Assembly (NCBI GenBank): GCA_963807735.1
Contig: CAWEDI010000048.1
Location: forward strand, 1 to 64,000
Reading direction: 5' to 3'
Length of the DNA: 64,000 nucleotides
Origin: Roseiarcus sp963807735
Lineage (GTDB): Bacteria; Pseudomonadota; Alphaproteobacteria; Rhizobiales; Beijerinckiaceae
In this document: positions 17,638 to 27,257 of the stretch, piece by piece
Numbering within the stretch: the first letter of the stretch is position 1
Layout of the letters: every line of letters begins with the position of its first letter
Position numbers and translations under genes: made by a program
Notes under the pieces: generated by a model
Told to the model about the DNA's origin: nothing
The model's database searches: none
The model's input: the letters and a program-made list of their open reading frames with translations, nothing else

Positions 17638-17846
17638 GGGCCTCCTTCGAACCGTCGTTTCTATTCAGTTCCGCGTCCCGATATATAGCGCTTCCGCGCA
17701 AGCGCACAGACCCGAAACGGAGTTCTTTAGGGAAAACAGCGCATCTGCGGGGAAAGTCGACGCGTTCCGACAAAATGCCGCATTTCGTTCATGGTTGGGT
17801 CAGAAGCGCCGCGCTTGAATAGAGGCGGCGAATCTGGAGCTCGGGA

Positions 17847-19289
17847 ATGTCTCGTCCCGCCGCGAAATGGTCGACCGCGCTGAGCCGCTTCGGTTTTGGC
17901 GCCCGCGCGGAGGATGCGCCGGCCCGCGGCGATCCGCGCGAGGCGATCGAGGCGGAGCTTGGCGCCCCCGGCGCCGGCCAATTGCGCGATCCCAATCTGC
18001 CAACCGGCGCCGAGGCGTTGCGCATTTTCTACGATTACGCCGCCGCGCAGGCCGAGGCTCGCGCGCGCGAGGCGGCCTTGCGCATGGCCAGCGTGGCGAT
18101 GCCGGCGCCCAACGAATCCACGCCGGCCGCCGCGGACGTGCCGCAGATGGACCCGATGACCGTCATGTCGAAGCCGTCCAATCCGGTGGCCGAAACCTAC
18201 CTCGCCGAGGCGAGCGCGCGCATCGCCGCCGCTTGCGCCCCGCCGGTCGGCTTCGTCGAGCGGCTCGTCGCGTTCTGGTCGAATCATTTCTGCGTCTCGA
18301 CAGCCAAGGGCCTCAACGTGCGGGTCAGCGCCGGCGCGTTCGAGCGCGAAGCGATCCGCCCGTTCGTGCTCGGCCCGTTCGCCGACATGCTGAAGGCGGT
18401 CGAGCGGCACCCGACGATGCTGCTCTATCTCGACAACGCCCAGTCGGTCGGTCCGTCGTCGCCGGCCGGGATGCGCAACCAGCGCGGCTTGAACGAAAAT
18501 CTGGCGCGCGAGACGCTGGAGCTGCATACGCTGGGCGTCGACGGCGGCTATGCTCAGGCCGACGTCACCGAACTCGCGCGGGTGCTGACCGGCTGGACCG
18601 TGGTGGGCCGCGAAGGCAAGCTCGGGCCGCCGGGGTCGTTCCTGTTCAACGCGAGGGCGCATGAAGACGGCGAGCGCACGCTGCTCGGTCGCGGCTACGC
18701 GCAAACCGGCGTGCAGCAAGGCGAGGCGGCGCTCGACGATCTCGCCCGCTCGCCGGCCACCGCCCGCCACATCGCGGCGAAATTCGCGCGCGCCTTCGTC
18801 GCCGACGCGCCGCCCGAGGGATTGACGGCGCGCCTCGCGGCAAGCTTCGAGCGAACCGGCGGCGACCTCGGCGCCCTCGCGCGCGCCTTGCTGGCCGACG
18901 AGGACGCCTGGAGCGCGCCGGCGACGAAATTGCGCGATCCCTGGCAGATGATGATCGCCGCCTACCGGGCGCTGCGGCTCGACAGCTCGAAGCCCAACCG
19001 CATCCTCACCTCGCTGTCGGTGCTTGGCATGCCGCTGTGGAGCCCAGGCGGCCCGAACGGCTTTCCCGACGCCGCCGACGCCTGGTTGACGCCGGAGGGC
19101 ATCAAGACGCGCGTCGAGATCGCCGCCGGACTCGGCCGCATGGCCAAGGACGCGGCGCCGCCGAGCGAGTTGATCGCGCGTGTGCTCCCCGACGCATCCG
19201 ACACGACGCGCGAGGCGGTGTTGCGCGCCGAATCGCGTCCGCAAGCCTATGCGTTGCTGATTCTCGCGCCCGAGTTCCAGAGGAGATGA
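17847..19289 (+). CDS. DUF1800 domain protein
   Basis: A 480-residue protein with the family hallmarks VAFWSNHFCVSTAKG, QRGLNENLARETLELHTLGV DGGYAQADV and RVLTGWTVV. It has no evident signal peptide. DUF1800 genes nearly always precede a DUF1501 gene, as here, where the two overlap in ATGA. The pair is common in alphaproteobacteria and planctomycetes. It is suspected to handle secreted or sulfatase-like substrates, but no function is established. Confidence 0.9.
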   Translation: MSRPAAKWSTALSRFGFGARAEDAPARGDPREAIEAELGAPGAGQLRDPNLPTGAEALRIFYDYAAAQAEARAREAALRMASVAMPAPNESTPAAADVPQMDPMTVMSKPSNPVAETYLAEASARIAAACAPPVGFVERLVAFWSNHFCVSTAKGLNVRVSAGAFEREAIRPFVLGPFADMLKAVERHPTMLLYLDNAQSVGPSSPAGMRNQRGLNENLARETLELHTLGVDGGYAQADVTELARVLTGWTVVGREGKLGPPGSFLFNARAHEDGERTLLGRGYAQTGVQQGEAALDDLARSPATARHIAAKFARAFVADAPPEGLTARLAASFERTGGDLGALARALLADEDAWSAPATKLRDPWQMMIAAYRALRLDSSKPNRILTSLSVLGMPLWSPGGPNGFPDAADAWLTPEGIKTRVEIAAGLGRMAKDAAPPSELIARVLPDASDTTREAVLRAESRPQAYALLILAPEFQRR

Positions 19290-19291
19290 AC

Positions 19292-20503
19292 ATGGCGAGC
19301 AGCCTGGTTCTCAATCGCCGTCGCCTCCTCGGCGGGGCGGGTGCGGTGTTTGCGGCGGCCAACCTGCCGCGCTTCGCCAGCGCCGCGGGCGCGCGCGATC
19401 CGCGGCTCGTCGTCATCATTCTGCGCGGCGCGATGGACGGCCTCTCCGCCGTCGGCCCGCTCGGCGACCCCGACTACGCCGGTCTGCATCGCGAACTCGC
19501 CTTGCAGCGCGACGGCGCCCATGCGGCGCTGCCGCTCGACGGCTTCTTCGGGCTCAATCCGGCGATGAAGAATTTCGCCCGTCTCTATAGCGAGAAGAAC
19601 GGCTTGATCGTTCACGCCACGGCGACCAACTACCGCGAGCGCTCGCATTTTGACGGTCAGGACGTGCTCGAAAGCGGCATGCCGTCTCCGGGCCACACCG
19701 AGAGCGGCTGGCTCAACCGCGCCGTCGCGCAATTGCCGGCAGGGCAGCGCGTGGAAGGCGCGGCGCTGGCGGTCGGCTATGTTCCGCCGCTGGTGCTGCG
19801 CGGGCCGGCGCCGATTCTGGGTTGGGCACCGGCGGACCTGCCGCCGCCGGGCGACGACCTCGTCGCGAGGATTGGCGCGCTTTACGATCACGGCGATCCG
19901 GCGCTGGCGGCGGCGCTCCGCGAGGGGTTGGCGGCCGAGCGCGAGACCCGCGACATGGGCGGTCTCAAGCCCGGCGGCGACGTCGTAGAACAAATGCGCA
20001 AGGCCGCGCGCGGCGCTGCGCGACTGATGGCCGTCGACGGCGGCCCGCGCATCGCCGCGCTCGCCTTCGACGGCTGGGACACCCATGTCGCCGAGGGCGG
20101 CGCCACCGGCCGGCTCGCGGTCCTGCTCGGCGGCCTCGACGACGCGTTCGGCGAATTCGAGAAAACGCTCGGCGCCGCGTGGCGCGAGACGGCGATCGTG
20201 GCGATCACCGAGTTCGGCCGCACCGCGCGAGTCAACGGCGACAGCGGCTGCGATCACGGAACGGGGTCGGCGGCGTTTCTTGTCGGCGGCGCGGTGGCGG
20301 GCGGTCGGGTGGTCGCCGACTGGCCGGGCCTCAAGCCCGAAAATCTGTTTGAAAATAGGGATTTACGCGCGACCACCGACTTGCGGGGGGTGCTGAAGGG
20401 CGTTCTGGCCGATCATCTCGGCTTAGCTTCGGGCAGGCTCGGCGAAGCGATATTCCCGGGCACGCCATACGTAACTCCGATGAAAGATTTGATCGCAGCG
20501 TAG
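19292..20503 (+). CDS. DUF1501 domain protein, Tat-exported sulfatase-like
   Basis: AGGAG lies 6 bases before ATG 19292, which I prefer over the ATG at 19286 that overlaps the upstream stop. The 403-residue protein starts NRRRLLGGAGAVFAAANLPR, a twin-arginine leader. DUF1501 motifs are LVVIILRGAMDGLSAVGPLG, HFDGQDVLESG, ALAFDGWDTH and AITEFGRTARVNGDSGCDHG, which fold like alkaline phosphatase/sulfatases. Function is unknown; it should act in the periplasm together with the DUF1800 product. Confidence 0.9.
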   Translation: MASSLVLNRRRLLGGAGAVFAAANLPRFASAAGARDPRLVVIILRGAMDGLSAVGPLGDPDYAGLHRELALQRDGAHAALPLDGFFGLNPAMKNFARLYSEKNGLIVHATATNYRERSHFDGQDVLESGMPSPGHTESGWLNRAVAQLPAGQRVEGAALAVGYVPPLVLRGPAPILGWAPADLPPPGDDLVARIGALYDHGDPALAAALREGLAAERETRDMGGLKPGGDVVEQMRKAARGAARLMAVDGGPRIAALAFDGWDTHVAEGGATGRLAVLLGGLDDAFGEFEKTLGAAWRETAIVAITEFGRTARVNGDSGCDHGTGSAAFLVGGAVAGGRVVADWPGLKPENLFENRDLRATTDLRGVLKGVLADHLGLASGRLGEAIFPGTPYVTPMKDLIAA

Positions 20504-20627
20504 AAAGCTGGGACCGTTTTAACCTTTCCCGCAAAAGATCGTTAAAAATCTCTAAACGCCCTGGCGCCGTAACCGTTAAAATGCTTACTATCGCAATGTA
20601 ACGGTGCGGTTGCTGAGGGGCTGTCGC

Positions 20628-21383
20628 GTGGTAGATGGCGAATACACGTCGGCGTTCGCGTCGCGGATAGCAAAACTACTTGAGCGTGTGGAATATCGGC
20701 GCGCTGATAGTCACGAAGACAAAGAGGCCATCTTCCGTCTGCGCTACGAGGCGTACTCACGGGAGCGTTACATTGAACCGAATCCCGCTGGTCTTTTCAC
20801 CGATCCCGATGATGAGCGGCCGAACGCTTGGTTGATTGCGGTGTTCATCGAGGGCGCCCTGGCCGGCTCGATTCGCCTGCACATCGGCTCGCGGCCAGAG
20901 CATTTCCTCCCGGCGTCGAAAGTGTTCCCCGATGTCGTCGCGCCTCGCCTTGAAGCGGGCGATCTCATCATCGATTGCTCGCGCATGACGAGCCGGCTTG
21001 AGTTTACGCGCGTCTATCCGGCGCTGCCCTTCCTCGCCATGCGCAGCGCGTTTCTCGCCGACGAGTATTTTGGCGCCGATTTCATCACCGCGGCCTGCCG
21101 CCCCGAATATCAAGCGATCTACCGGCGCATGGGCGACGCCGCGACGTGGGCGGCGCCGCGACCTTATCCGCCGCTGACGAGCAAGCAGGCGCTGATGGCT
21201 TATGAATGCGAGCGCATGCGGCGAACCATGCGCAAGATGTATCCGTTCATCCGCTCGACCCCGGGGGAGCGGTTCGCGTTATTTGGCCGTTCTTCGAATT
21301 CCGAGGCCGATGCTTACGCCGAACTGGCGGCCGGCCGGCCCGCGTCGCGCCCGAAGCAGCATTCGACGACCTGGGTCGCGTAA
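20628..21383 (+). CDS. FeeM-like N-acyl amino acid synthase / GNAT-type autoinducer-synthase-like protein
   Basis: Start GTG 20628 follows GAGGGG by 7 bases and gives VVDGEYTSAFASRIAKLLER, about 251 residues. Family motifs: VEYRRADSHEDKEAIFRLRY EAYSRE, then ADSI-type GSIRLHIGSRP and DCSRMTSRLEFTRVYPALPF, which resemble LuxI/FeeM acyltransferases that use acyl-ACP. FeeM makes N-acyl tyrosines from soil DNA libraries. Here a long-chain N-acyl amino acid product is plausible but unproven. It stands alone between the DUF1501 gene and a convergent unknown gene, overlapping the latter's end by 70 bases. Confidence 0.75.
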   Translation: MVDGEYTSAFASRIAKLLERVEYRRADSHEDKEAIFRLRYEAYSRERYIEPNPAGLFTDPDDERPNAWLIAVFIEGALAGSIRLHIGSRPEHFLPASKVFPDVVAPRLEAGDLIIDCSRMTSRLEFTRVYPALPFLAMRSAFLADEYFGADFITAACRPEYQAIYRRMGDAATWAAPRPYPPLTSKQALMAYECERMRRTMRKMYPFIRSTPGERFALFGRSSNSEADAYAELAAGRPASRPKQHSTTWVA

Positions 21384-21853
21384 GTGTCCAGGTCCGGCGG
21401 CGGAAACAGCCCCGATTTCGCGTAATCGTCGCGCCAGCGCACATAGACCTCGGGACGGACGATCACGCATTGCGCGCCCGCCGCGTCGACCGCGTTGCGC
21501 TCGGGATCGCCCGGAGCGCCGAAGCGTCCGATCACCGGGGCGTCGGGGTGGCTCGCCCGCCAGAGCCAGTGTCCGGCGAATTCGTCGAGCCCGTCGAGAT
21601 TGATCGGCGCGCCGGTAAGCCGCGCCCAGCGCTGGAAGGCGCTGAACGACACGCGCTGCAGGCGTGCAGTTACGCCCGCGGCGCCGTAGCCGAGGAACAG
21701 CGCGTCGCGCTCCAGCGAGAATTCCCGGTGGTTCGCCCAACCCGAAAAGCCTGGCGTGGCGCGCGCGCGCGCGAAATCCCGCTGCGGCAGCCAACCGATG
21801 GCTAACGGAAAGTTACGCCGAAAGTTGGCGGAGGAACTACGGGGGTTAGGCAA
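21314..21853 (-). CDS. Hypothetical protein (179 aa)
   Basis: No signal peptide or transmembrane segment. Features are WLPQRDFARARATPGFSGWA and a C-terminal RPEVYVRWRDDYAKSGLFPP PDLDTYATQ. I do not recognise the family. The last 70 bases overlap the 3' end of the FeeM-like gene on the other strand. The start is uncertain: the first ATG adds a basic N-terminus (MPNPRSSSANFRRNFPLAIG) that need not be translated. Confidence 0.55.
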   Translation of the reverse strand: MPNPRSSSANFRRNFPLAIGWLPQRDFARARATPGFSGWANHREFSLERDALFLGYGAAGVTARLQRVSFSAFQRWARLTGAPINLDGLDEFAGHWLWRASHPDAPVIGRFGAPGDPERNAVDAAGAQCVIVRPEVYVRWRDDYAKSGLFPPPDLDTYATQVVECCFGRDAGRPAASSA

Positions 21854-22013
21854 TTTTTTACCCTCTAAGAACTGCGGAAAATCGTTTCACAAACACCTTT
21901 CAAAATTCTCACGAACAGGAAGACCGCTATTGGCGTCAGGGCGTCGGCTCCTCCGAAGGTCTTCTTAATTTTTGTCTTTTACTATCGCCGGAGGTTTCTA
22001 AGACCGGCAAACC

Positions 22014-24281
22014 ATGGCGAAAAGCGCAAAGCCACCTTTGGAGTTGGAATCTCTTGCCGGCGCCGAAAAGCTGCTGAACGACGCTCTTTACGCTGATGTC
22101 GCCTCGATGATCTTTGGGTCAGTGAGCACGGCGGCCGTCGCCATTATTTGCGGTCTCTTGAGCGGCGCCTGGACTCCTTTTGTCATCGCCGCCATGACGA
22201 TCGTCATTACCGGCATCCGAGTCGCGATTGCAAGTCGACGCAAATCGCGGTGGCGCTCCTGGTACGACACTGTCTTTGGGTTCTCGTCCGTAAGCTATAT
22301 GTTCCTTGTGGGCGCGCTGACCTATTGGGCGTTCACCTGCACCGACGACGCTTTCATCCTGACCATCACGTCGGGAATGTCGACCGTCAACACGATGAGC
22401 ATCGCGTTGCGGTTTTTCGCGGTCGAAAAGGTCGTGGTCAACCACCTTGTCGCCGCCGTGATCCCGGTCATGGCCGCCTTCGTCGTGCGCGGCGGATATT
22501 ACCACATATCGGCGCTGTTGCAGACCAGCGTGACGCTATTTGTTTTTAAGACGGCGGCTCGCCTCCGGGCCATTCTGTTGTCGGAGATAAATTATCGGCG
22601 CCGCTCGGAAACGGTGGCGCGGCGCTTCCGATTCGCGATCGACAACATGTCGCACGGCATGTGCATGATCGACAGCCAGATGCGGATCGTCGTCTCCAAC
22701 GCGGAGCTGGCCGAGTGTTTCGGCGTGCCCGGCGCCCGCTCGTTGCAGGGCGCCCGGTTCGACGCGCTTGTGCGGCTGGCGCGCAAGCGCGGGTTTTGGA
22801 CTCGCGCCGACGCGCAACGACTGATGGCGAGTTTCGAGGCGACGCGCGCGCCCGACAGCGTGGCGAGGCTTGAAGCGCCCGGAGCCAACGGCCGCGTCCA
22901 CGACTTGACGCTGAAGCGGCACGATGAAGGCGGCTGGGTGCTGGTGGTCCAGGACGTCACCGACCAGCGCCGCGCCCGCGAGGCGCTGGACATCGCCGCC
23001 CGTTTCGATTCGATGACCACTTTGCCGAACCGGCGCTCGTTCGAGGAGCATTTGACCGACGCGCTCACCGCGACGCGCGGCCTCGACGTGCGAACCGAAG
23101 TGCTGTTTCTTGATCTCGACGGCTTCAAGCAAATCAACGACACGCTCGGCCACAAGTTCGGCGACCGCGTGCTGATGGAGTCCGCGCGCCGGCTGCGCGA
23201 GGTGATGACCGACGAGGCGTATGTCTCGCGTTGGGGCGGCGACGAATTCGTCATTCTGCGCTCGGGGGCCGACGACGAATCGACGCTGCGCTTCGCGCAC
23301 GCGGTCATCCGCGAATTATCGCGACCGATCTGGATCGAGGGTACGGAAGTCGTGGTCGGCGCCAGCGTCGGGGCCGCGATTTGCATCGGCGGCGCGATCG
23401 GCATGGACGCGCTGCTGCAACAGGCGGATATGGCGCTCTACAGCGCCAAGCGCGAAAGCCGGGGAACCTGCCGGCTTTACGAATTTTCGATGAGCGAGAA
23501 GGCGCACGAGCGCCGGCTGCTCGAACTCGACCTGCAAGCCGCGCTCGCGTCGCGCACGTTCGAACTGCACTATCAACCGATCGTCGACATCGAGACCGGG
23601 GAACTCGTCAGCTTCGAGGCGCTGGCGCGCTGGCGTCATCCGACCCGCGGCGACGTGTCGCCGGCGGTGTTCGTTCCCGTCCTCGAAGACCTCAACCTGA
23701 TGAACGCGTTCGGCGCGTGGGCGCTGCAACGGGCGTGCGAGGACGCCGCGCGCTGGCCGCTTCCGGTCCGCGTCGGCGTCAACGTTTCGACCCGCCAGCT
23801 CGAAACCCTGATCGACAGCGTCCGCCGCGCCTTGACCATCTCCGGCCTCGACCCGGGACGCTTGGAGCTGGAAATCACCGAGACGGCGGCGCTCGCCGCG
23901 GGCGACACGGTCTGCCGCACCCTGGAAACGCTACGCGCGTTCGGCGCCCGCATCGCGCTCGACGATTTCGGCACCGGCTATTCGAGCCTCAGCCATCTGA
24001 TGCGCTTGCCGCTCGACAAGGTGAAGATCGACAAGAGCTTCACGCAGCAGCTGGGGCGGAGCCGCAAGGCGGACGTGCTGGTCGCCAACATCGCGCGATT
24101 GAGTTCGCAACTCGGGATGCGCGTCACCTTCGAAGGCGTGGAGACGACCGAGCAACTGGAGCGCGCCCGCGCCTTGGGCGTGGCGGCCGAAGGTCAGGGC
24201 TGGCTGTTCGGTCGGCCGACGCCGCCGAGCGAGTTGTCGCGAATCTTTGAAATGGAGGCCCGGCAACAGGCGGTCGCCTGA
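22014..24281 (+). CDS. Membrane GGDEF-EAL cyclic-di-GMP enzyme with PAS domain
   Basis: A 755-residue protein. Residues about 30-190 hold five or six hydrophobic segments, a MASE-like sensor. A PAS-like region (about 205-310) contains DNMSHGMCMIDSQMRIVVSN. A GGDEF domain follows with intact G408-G409-D410-E411-F412. An EAL domain follows with E535-A536-L537 plus ELEITETAAL and LDDFGTGYSSLSHLMRLPLD KVKIDKSF (DDFGTG loop intact). Both the diguanylate cyclase and the phosphodiesterase residues look active. It probably tunes motility or attachment at the inner membrane. No partner gene is adjacent. Confidence 0.92.
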   Translation: MAKSAKPPLELESLAGAEKLLNDALYADVASMIFGSVSTAAVAIICGLLSGAWTPFVIAAMTIVITGIRVAIASRRKSRWRSWYDTVFGFSSVSYMFLVGALTYWAFTCTDDAFILTITSGMSTVNTMSIALRFFAVEKVVVNHLVAAVIPVMAAFVVRGGYYHISALLQTSVTLFVFKTAARLRAILLSEINYRRRSETVARRFRFAIDNMSHGMCMIDSQMRIVVSNAELAECFGVPGARSLQGARFDALVRLARKRGFWTRADAQRLMASFEATRAPDSVARLEAPGANGRVHDLTLKRHDEGGWVLVVQDVTDQRRAREALDIAARFDSMTTLPNRRSFEEHLTDALTATRGLDVRTEVLFLDLDGFKQINDTLGHKFGDRVLMESARRLREVMTDEAYVSRWGGDEFVILRSGADDESTLRFAHAVIRELSRPIWIEGTEVVVGASVGAAICIGGAIGMDALLQQADMALYSAKRESRGTCRLYEFSMSEKAHERRLLELDLQAALASRTFELHYQPIVDIETGELVSFEALARWRHPTRGDVSPAVFVPVLEDLNLMNAFGAWALQRACEDAARWPLPVRVGVNVSTRQLETLIDSVRRALTISGLDPGRLELEITETAALAAGDTVCRTLETLRAFGARIALDDFGTGYSSLSHLMRLPLDKVKIDKSFTQQLGRSRKADVLVANIARLSSQLGMRVTFEGVETTEQLERARALGVAAEGQGWLFGRPTPPSELSRIFEMEARQQAVA

Positions 24282-24291
24282 CGGCGTCGTC

Positions 24292-24648
24292 TTACTTCTT
24301 GAGGCTTACGATATAGGCCGCAAGGTCGGCGGTCTCCGCCGTGGAAAGCTGCATATCCGGCATTTTCCGATGCGCATAGCGCAGGAAGTTGACGATGCGG
24401 GTGGCGTCAAAGCCGGGTTTTGCGGCGATGGCGGCGAAGGTCGGCACGTTGTCCGCGCCGCTCGGCTGGTCATCGGCGACGATGTGGCAGGCCGCGCACC
24501 AGCGGCGGGCGAGCGTCTCGCCGTGATCCGGGTCGGCCGGCGCGCCATAGGCACCTGAGAGACCCGCGCCGAACAGCGCCAAAACCGCCGCAGTCGTTCT
24601 CGTCTTCAACACGATTTGCCCCGGCATTCCCCGCGATGCAAGCATCAT
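24292..24648 (-). CDS. Small monoheme cytochrome c
   Basis: A 118-residue protein with a leader (TTAAVLALFGAGLSGAYG) and one heme site, RWCAACHIVADDQPSG (CAACH). The distal methionine is likely in HRKMPDMQLSTAETADLAAY IVSLKK, a class I c-type end. It carries electrons in the periplasm. The real start may be the internal ATG (MPGQIVLK). Its end is 11 bases from that of the GGDEF-EAL gene, convergently. No oxidoreductase partner is adjacent. Confidence 0.85.
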   Translation of the reverse strand: MMLASRGMPGQIVLKTRTTAAVLALFGAGLSGAYGAPADPDHGETLARRWCAACHIVADDQPSGADNVPTFAAIAAKPGFDATRIVNFLRYAHRKMPDMQLSTAETADLAAYIVSLKK

Positions 24649-24684
24649 CGGGCGCCGAGGCGGAGCGGTCCTTGATCTGCGACA

Positions 24685-24715
24685 ACAAACAAAAAGGGCG
24701 GCCTCGCGGCCGCCC
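24685..24715 (-). terminator. Rho-independent terminator of glnA
   Basis: On the minus strand GGGCGGCC-gcga-GGCCGCCC is followed by TTTTTGTTTG, 24 bases after the glnA stop. Confidence 0.9.
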
Positions 24716-24739
24716 CTGACTCTCGCTGGCCCGAACAGC

Positions 24740-26149
24740 TCAGCAGGAATAATACATGTCGAACTCGACCGGGTGCGGCGTCATTTCGAAGCGCGCGACC
24801 TCGGTCATTTTGAGATCGATGAAGCTGTCGATGAAGTCGTCGCTGAACACGTCGCCCGCCTTGAGGAAGGCGCGGTCCTTGTCGAGGTTCGACAGCGCCT
24901 CGCGCAGCGAGCCGCACACCGTCGGGATCTTCTTCAGCTCCTTCGGCGGCAGATCGTAAAGGTCTTTGTCCATCGCCTGACCGGGGTCGATTTTGTTACG
25001 GATACCGTCGAGCCCCGCCATCAGCATCGCCGCGAACGCGAGATAGGGGTTGGCGGCGGGGTCGGGGAAACGCACCTCGACGCGCTTGGCCTTCGGGTTC
25101 GACGTCCACGGAATACGGCACGACGCCGAGCGATTGCGCGCGCTATAGGCGAGCAGCACGGGGGCCTCGTAACCCGGCACCAGCCGCTTGTAGCTGTTGG
25201 TCGAAGGGTTGGTGAAGCCGTTGAGCGCCTTGGCGTGGCGAATGATGCCGCCAATGTAGTAGAGGCATTCCTGGCTCAGGTCGGCGTATTTGTTGCCGGC
25301 CATCACCGGCTTGCCGTCCTTCCAGATCGACTGATGCACGTGCATGCCGGAGCCGTTGTCGCCGTAGATAGGTTTCGGCATGAAGGTCGCGGTCTTGCCG
25401 TAACTCTGCGCGACCTGATGGATGCAGTATTTGTAGATCTGCATATGGTCGGCCATGCGGGTCAGCGGGCCGAACTTGAGGCCGAGTTCGTGCTGCGCCG
25501 AGGCGACCTCGTGGTGGTGCTTCTCGACCACCGCGCCCATGTCGGCCATCGCCTTCAGCATCTCGCTGCGCATATCCTGCGCCGAATCCTGCGGCGGCAC
25601 CGGGAAGTAGCCGCCCTTGGTGCGGACGCGGTGGCCGAGGTTGCCGCCTTCGTACGGCGTGTCCGAGTTCTCGGGCAACTCGCTGTGGTCGAGCTGGAAG
25701 CCGGTGTTGTAAGGGTCGGAGCGGAAGCGCACGTCGTCGAATACGAAGAACTCGGCCTCGGGACCGAAATTGACGACGTCGCCAATCCCCGTGGACTTCA
25801 GATAGCCCTCGGCCTTCTTGGCGATCGAGCGCGGATCGCGGTTGTAGGGCTGACCGCTGGCCGGATCGAGAATGTCGCAAGTCACCACCAGCGTCGAGGC
25901 GGCGAAAAACGGGTCGAGGCAGGCCGTCGTCGGGTCCGGCATCAACGTCATGTCGGATTCATTGATCGCCTTCCATCCGGCGATCGACGAGCCGTCGAAC
26001 ATCAGGCCCTCGGCGAAGGCGTCCTCGTCGATCAGCGTCTGATCGAAGGTGACGTGCTGCCATTTGCCGCGCGGATCAGTGAACCGCAGATCGACATATT
26101 TGACGTCGTTTTCCTTGATATGTTTCAGAACGTCGTGGGCCGTCTTCAT
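24740..26149 (-). CDS. glnA: Glutamine synthetase type I
   Basis: 469 residues, the standard GSI length. Motifs: FDGSSIAGWKAINESDM for the glutamate site, NGSGMHVHQSIWKDGKPV, and RSASCRIP. The adenylylation site is DKDLYDLPPKE (the Tyr that GlnE modifies). It assembles ATP, ammonia and glutamate into glutamine in the cytoplasm as a dodecamer. It lies 31 bases downstream of glnB in the classic glnB-glnA operon, ending in a strong terminator. Confidence 0.98.
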   Translation of the reverse strand: MKTAHDVLKHIKENDVKYVDLRFTDPRGKWQHVTFDQTLIDEDAFAEGLMFDGSSIAGWKAINESDMTLMPDPTTACLDPFFAASTLVVTCDILDPASGQPYNRDPRSIAKKAEGYLKSTGIGDVVNFGPEAEFFVFDDVRFRSDPYNTGFQLDHSELPENSDTPYEGGNLGHRVRTKGGYFPVPPQDSAQDMRSEMLKAMADMGAVVEKHHHEVASAQHELGLKFGPLTRMADHMQIYKYCIHQVAQSYGKTATFMPKPIYGDNGSGMHVHQSIWKDGKPVMAGNKYADLSQECLYYIGGIIRHAKALNGFTNPSTNSYKRLVPGYEAPVLLAYSARNRSASCRIPWTSNPKAKRVEVRFPDPAANPYLAFAAMLMAGLDGIRNKIDPGQAMDKDLYDLPPKELKKIPTVCGSLREALSNLDKDRAFLKAGDVFSDDFIDSFIDLKMTEVARFEMTPHPVEFDMYYSC

Positions 26150-26180
26150 TCTTTGTGCTCTCCCGCTTTATGTGATGCGT

Positions 26181-26519
26181 TCAGACAGCGTCCGGGCCGG
26201 TCTCGCCGGTGCGAATGCGGATCGCCTCGTCGATCGCGGACACGAAAATCTTGCCGTCGCCGATGCGTCCGGTTTGCGCGGCCTTGCGGATCGCCTCGAC
26301 CGCGCGCGCGACGTTCTCGTCGGAGATCACGACCTCGATCTTTACCTTGGGAAGGAAGTCGACGACGTATTCGGCGCCGCGATAAAGTTCGGTATGGCCC
26401 TTCTGCCGTCCGAACCCTTTCGCCTCCAGCACCGTGATGCCCTGTACGCCCGCTTCCTGCAGCGCTTCTTTGACCTCATCGAGTTTAAACGGTTTGATGA
26501 TCGCCTCGATCTTCTTCAT
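26181..26519 (-). CDS. glnB: Nitrogen regulatory protein PII
   Basis: 112 residues beginning MKKIEAIIKPFKLDEVKEAL. The T-loop has KGHTELYRGAEYVVDF with Tyr51, the uridylylation site. The B-loop KAAQTGRIGDGKIFV binds ATP/ADP. It senses 2-oxoglutarate and energy and controls GlnE, NtrB and other targets. It is first in the operon with glnA. A second PII gene beside amtB at 57206 makes this the glnB paralogue. Confidence 0.97.
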   Translation of the reverse strand: MKKIEAIIKPFKLDEVKEALQEAGVQGITVLEAKGFGRQKGHTELYRGAEYVVDFLPKVKIEVVISDENVARAVEAIRKAAQTGRIGDGKIFVSAIDEAIRIRTGETGPDAV

Positions 26520-26672
26520 CGGCGCAGAATCTCCTCCAAGCTACAGCCTCGGGCCCGCGATCGCTCCGATGCCGCGGCTCTCGTAAAAGAAGATCGGTCC
26601 TTAGCATTGCTTTCCCGGCCGCGCCACGCCTTCGCGCTGGGGAATAATCGTTGCCGCATATTTGGGCGCCGG

Positions 26673-27086
26673 TCAGACCGTGGGGGCCCATTGGCCCGAG
26701 GCGTAGACGCGCCAGGCTTGCAGCCCGGCCTTGGCGACGACCCTGCGTCCGGTCCTGGCGACCGCGACGAGATGGGCGAAAACCCGGGGTTCGCGCCAGG
26801 CGAGCGGCCGCCCGGGCGCGCAGACGGCGCGGTATTCGTCGTATTCGTAATCGTCCATGAACAATGCGCCGATGCGGTCAGGGCGGAAATGCGCGGGCAG
26901 TTGCCGGCTCATCAGCCATTCGCATTCGAAGTCGCGGCAGACTTGCGGGCGATCGGCGTAGATGCGGCAGCCGGTCGCAACGCAGTCGCCGCATAACGGG
27001 CCGGCGGGCTTCTTCAGCTCGGTGATTTCGAGCACGGCGCAGCACAGGGTGCAGGCGCCGCAAGATTTTCCGATCGCCGCGGCCAA
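26673..27086 (-). CDS. Cysteine-rich YkgJ-type metal-cluster protein
   Basis: A 137-residue protein. The N-terminal cysteines CGACTLCC, CGDCVATGCRIYADRPQVCR and FECEW match the YkgJ/zinc- or iron-chelating domain layout (CxxCxxCC...RPxxCRxF). The ligand is presumably a zinc or Fe-S centre. The role is unknown. It stands upstream of glnB on the same strand with a 150-base gap. Confidence 0.75.
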   Translation of the reverse strand: MAAAIGKSCGACTLCCAVLEITELKKPAGPLCGDCVATGCRIYADRPQVCRDFECEWLMSRQLPAHFRPDRIGALFMDDYEYDEYRAVCAPGRPLAWREPRVFAHLVAVARTGRRVVAKAGLQAWRVYASGQWAPTV

Positions 27087-27257
27087 ACGCAGGCTCCTCG
27101 TTGCTTGCCGGCGCTCTTAGCCGCCGCGTGCGTTCGGCGCCAGACCGGCGCGCGCGAAATCCACGGAAAACGGCGCCGCGGCGTCGCCCCGCCGCCCCGG
27201 CGACAACGGCCGGCGCCGCCTGCTAGAGACGCCCGGCGGGCGAGGCTTGAGGAGCGG

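Noticed and set aside
20534..20560. CtrA box (TTAA-N7-TAAA) before the FeeM-like gene
   Set aside because: Only one near-match in an AT-rich stretch; not above chance.
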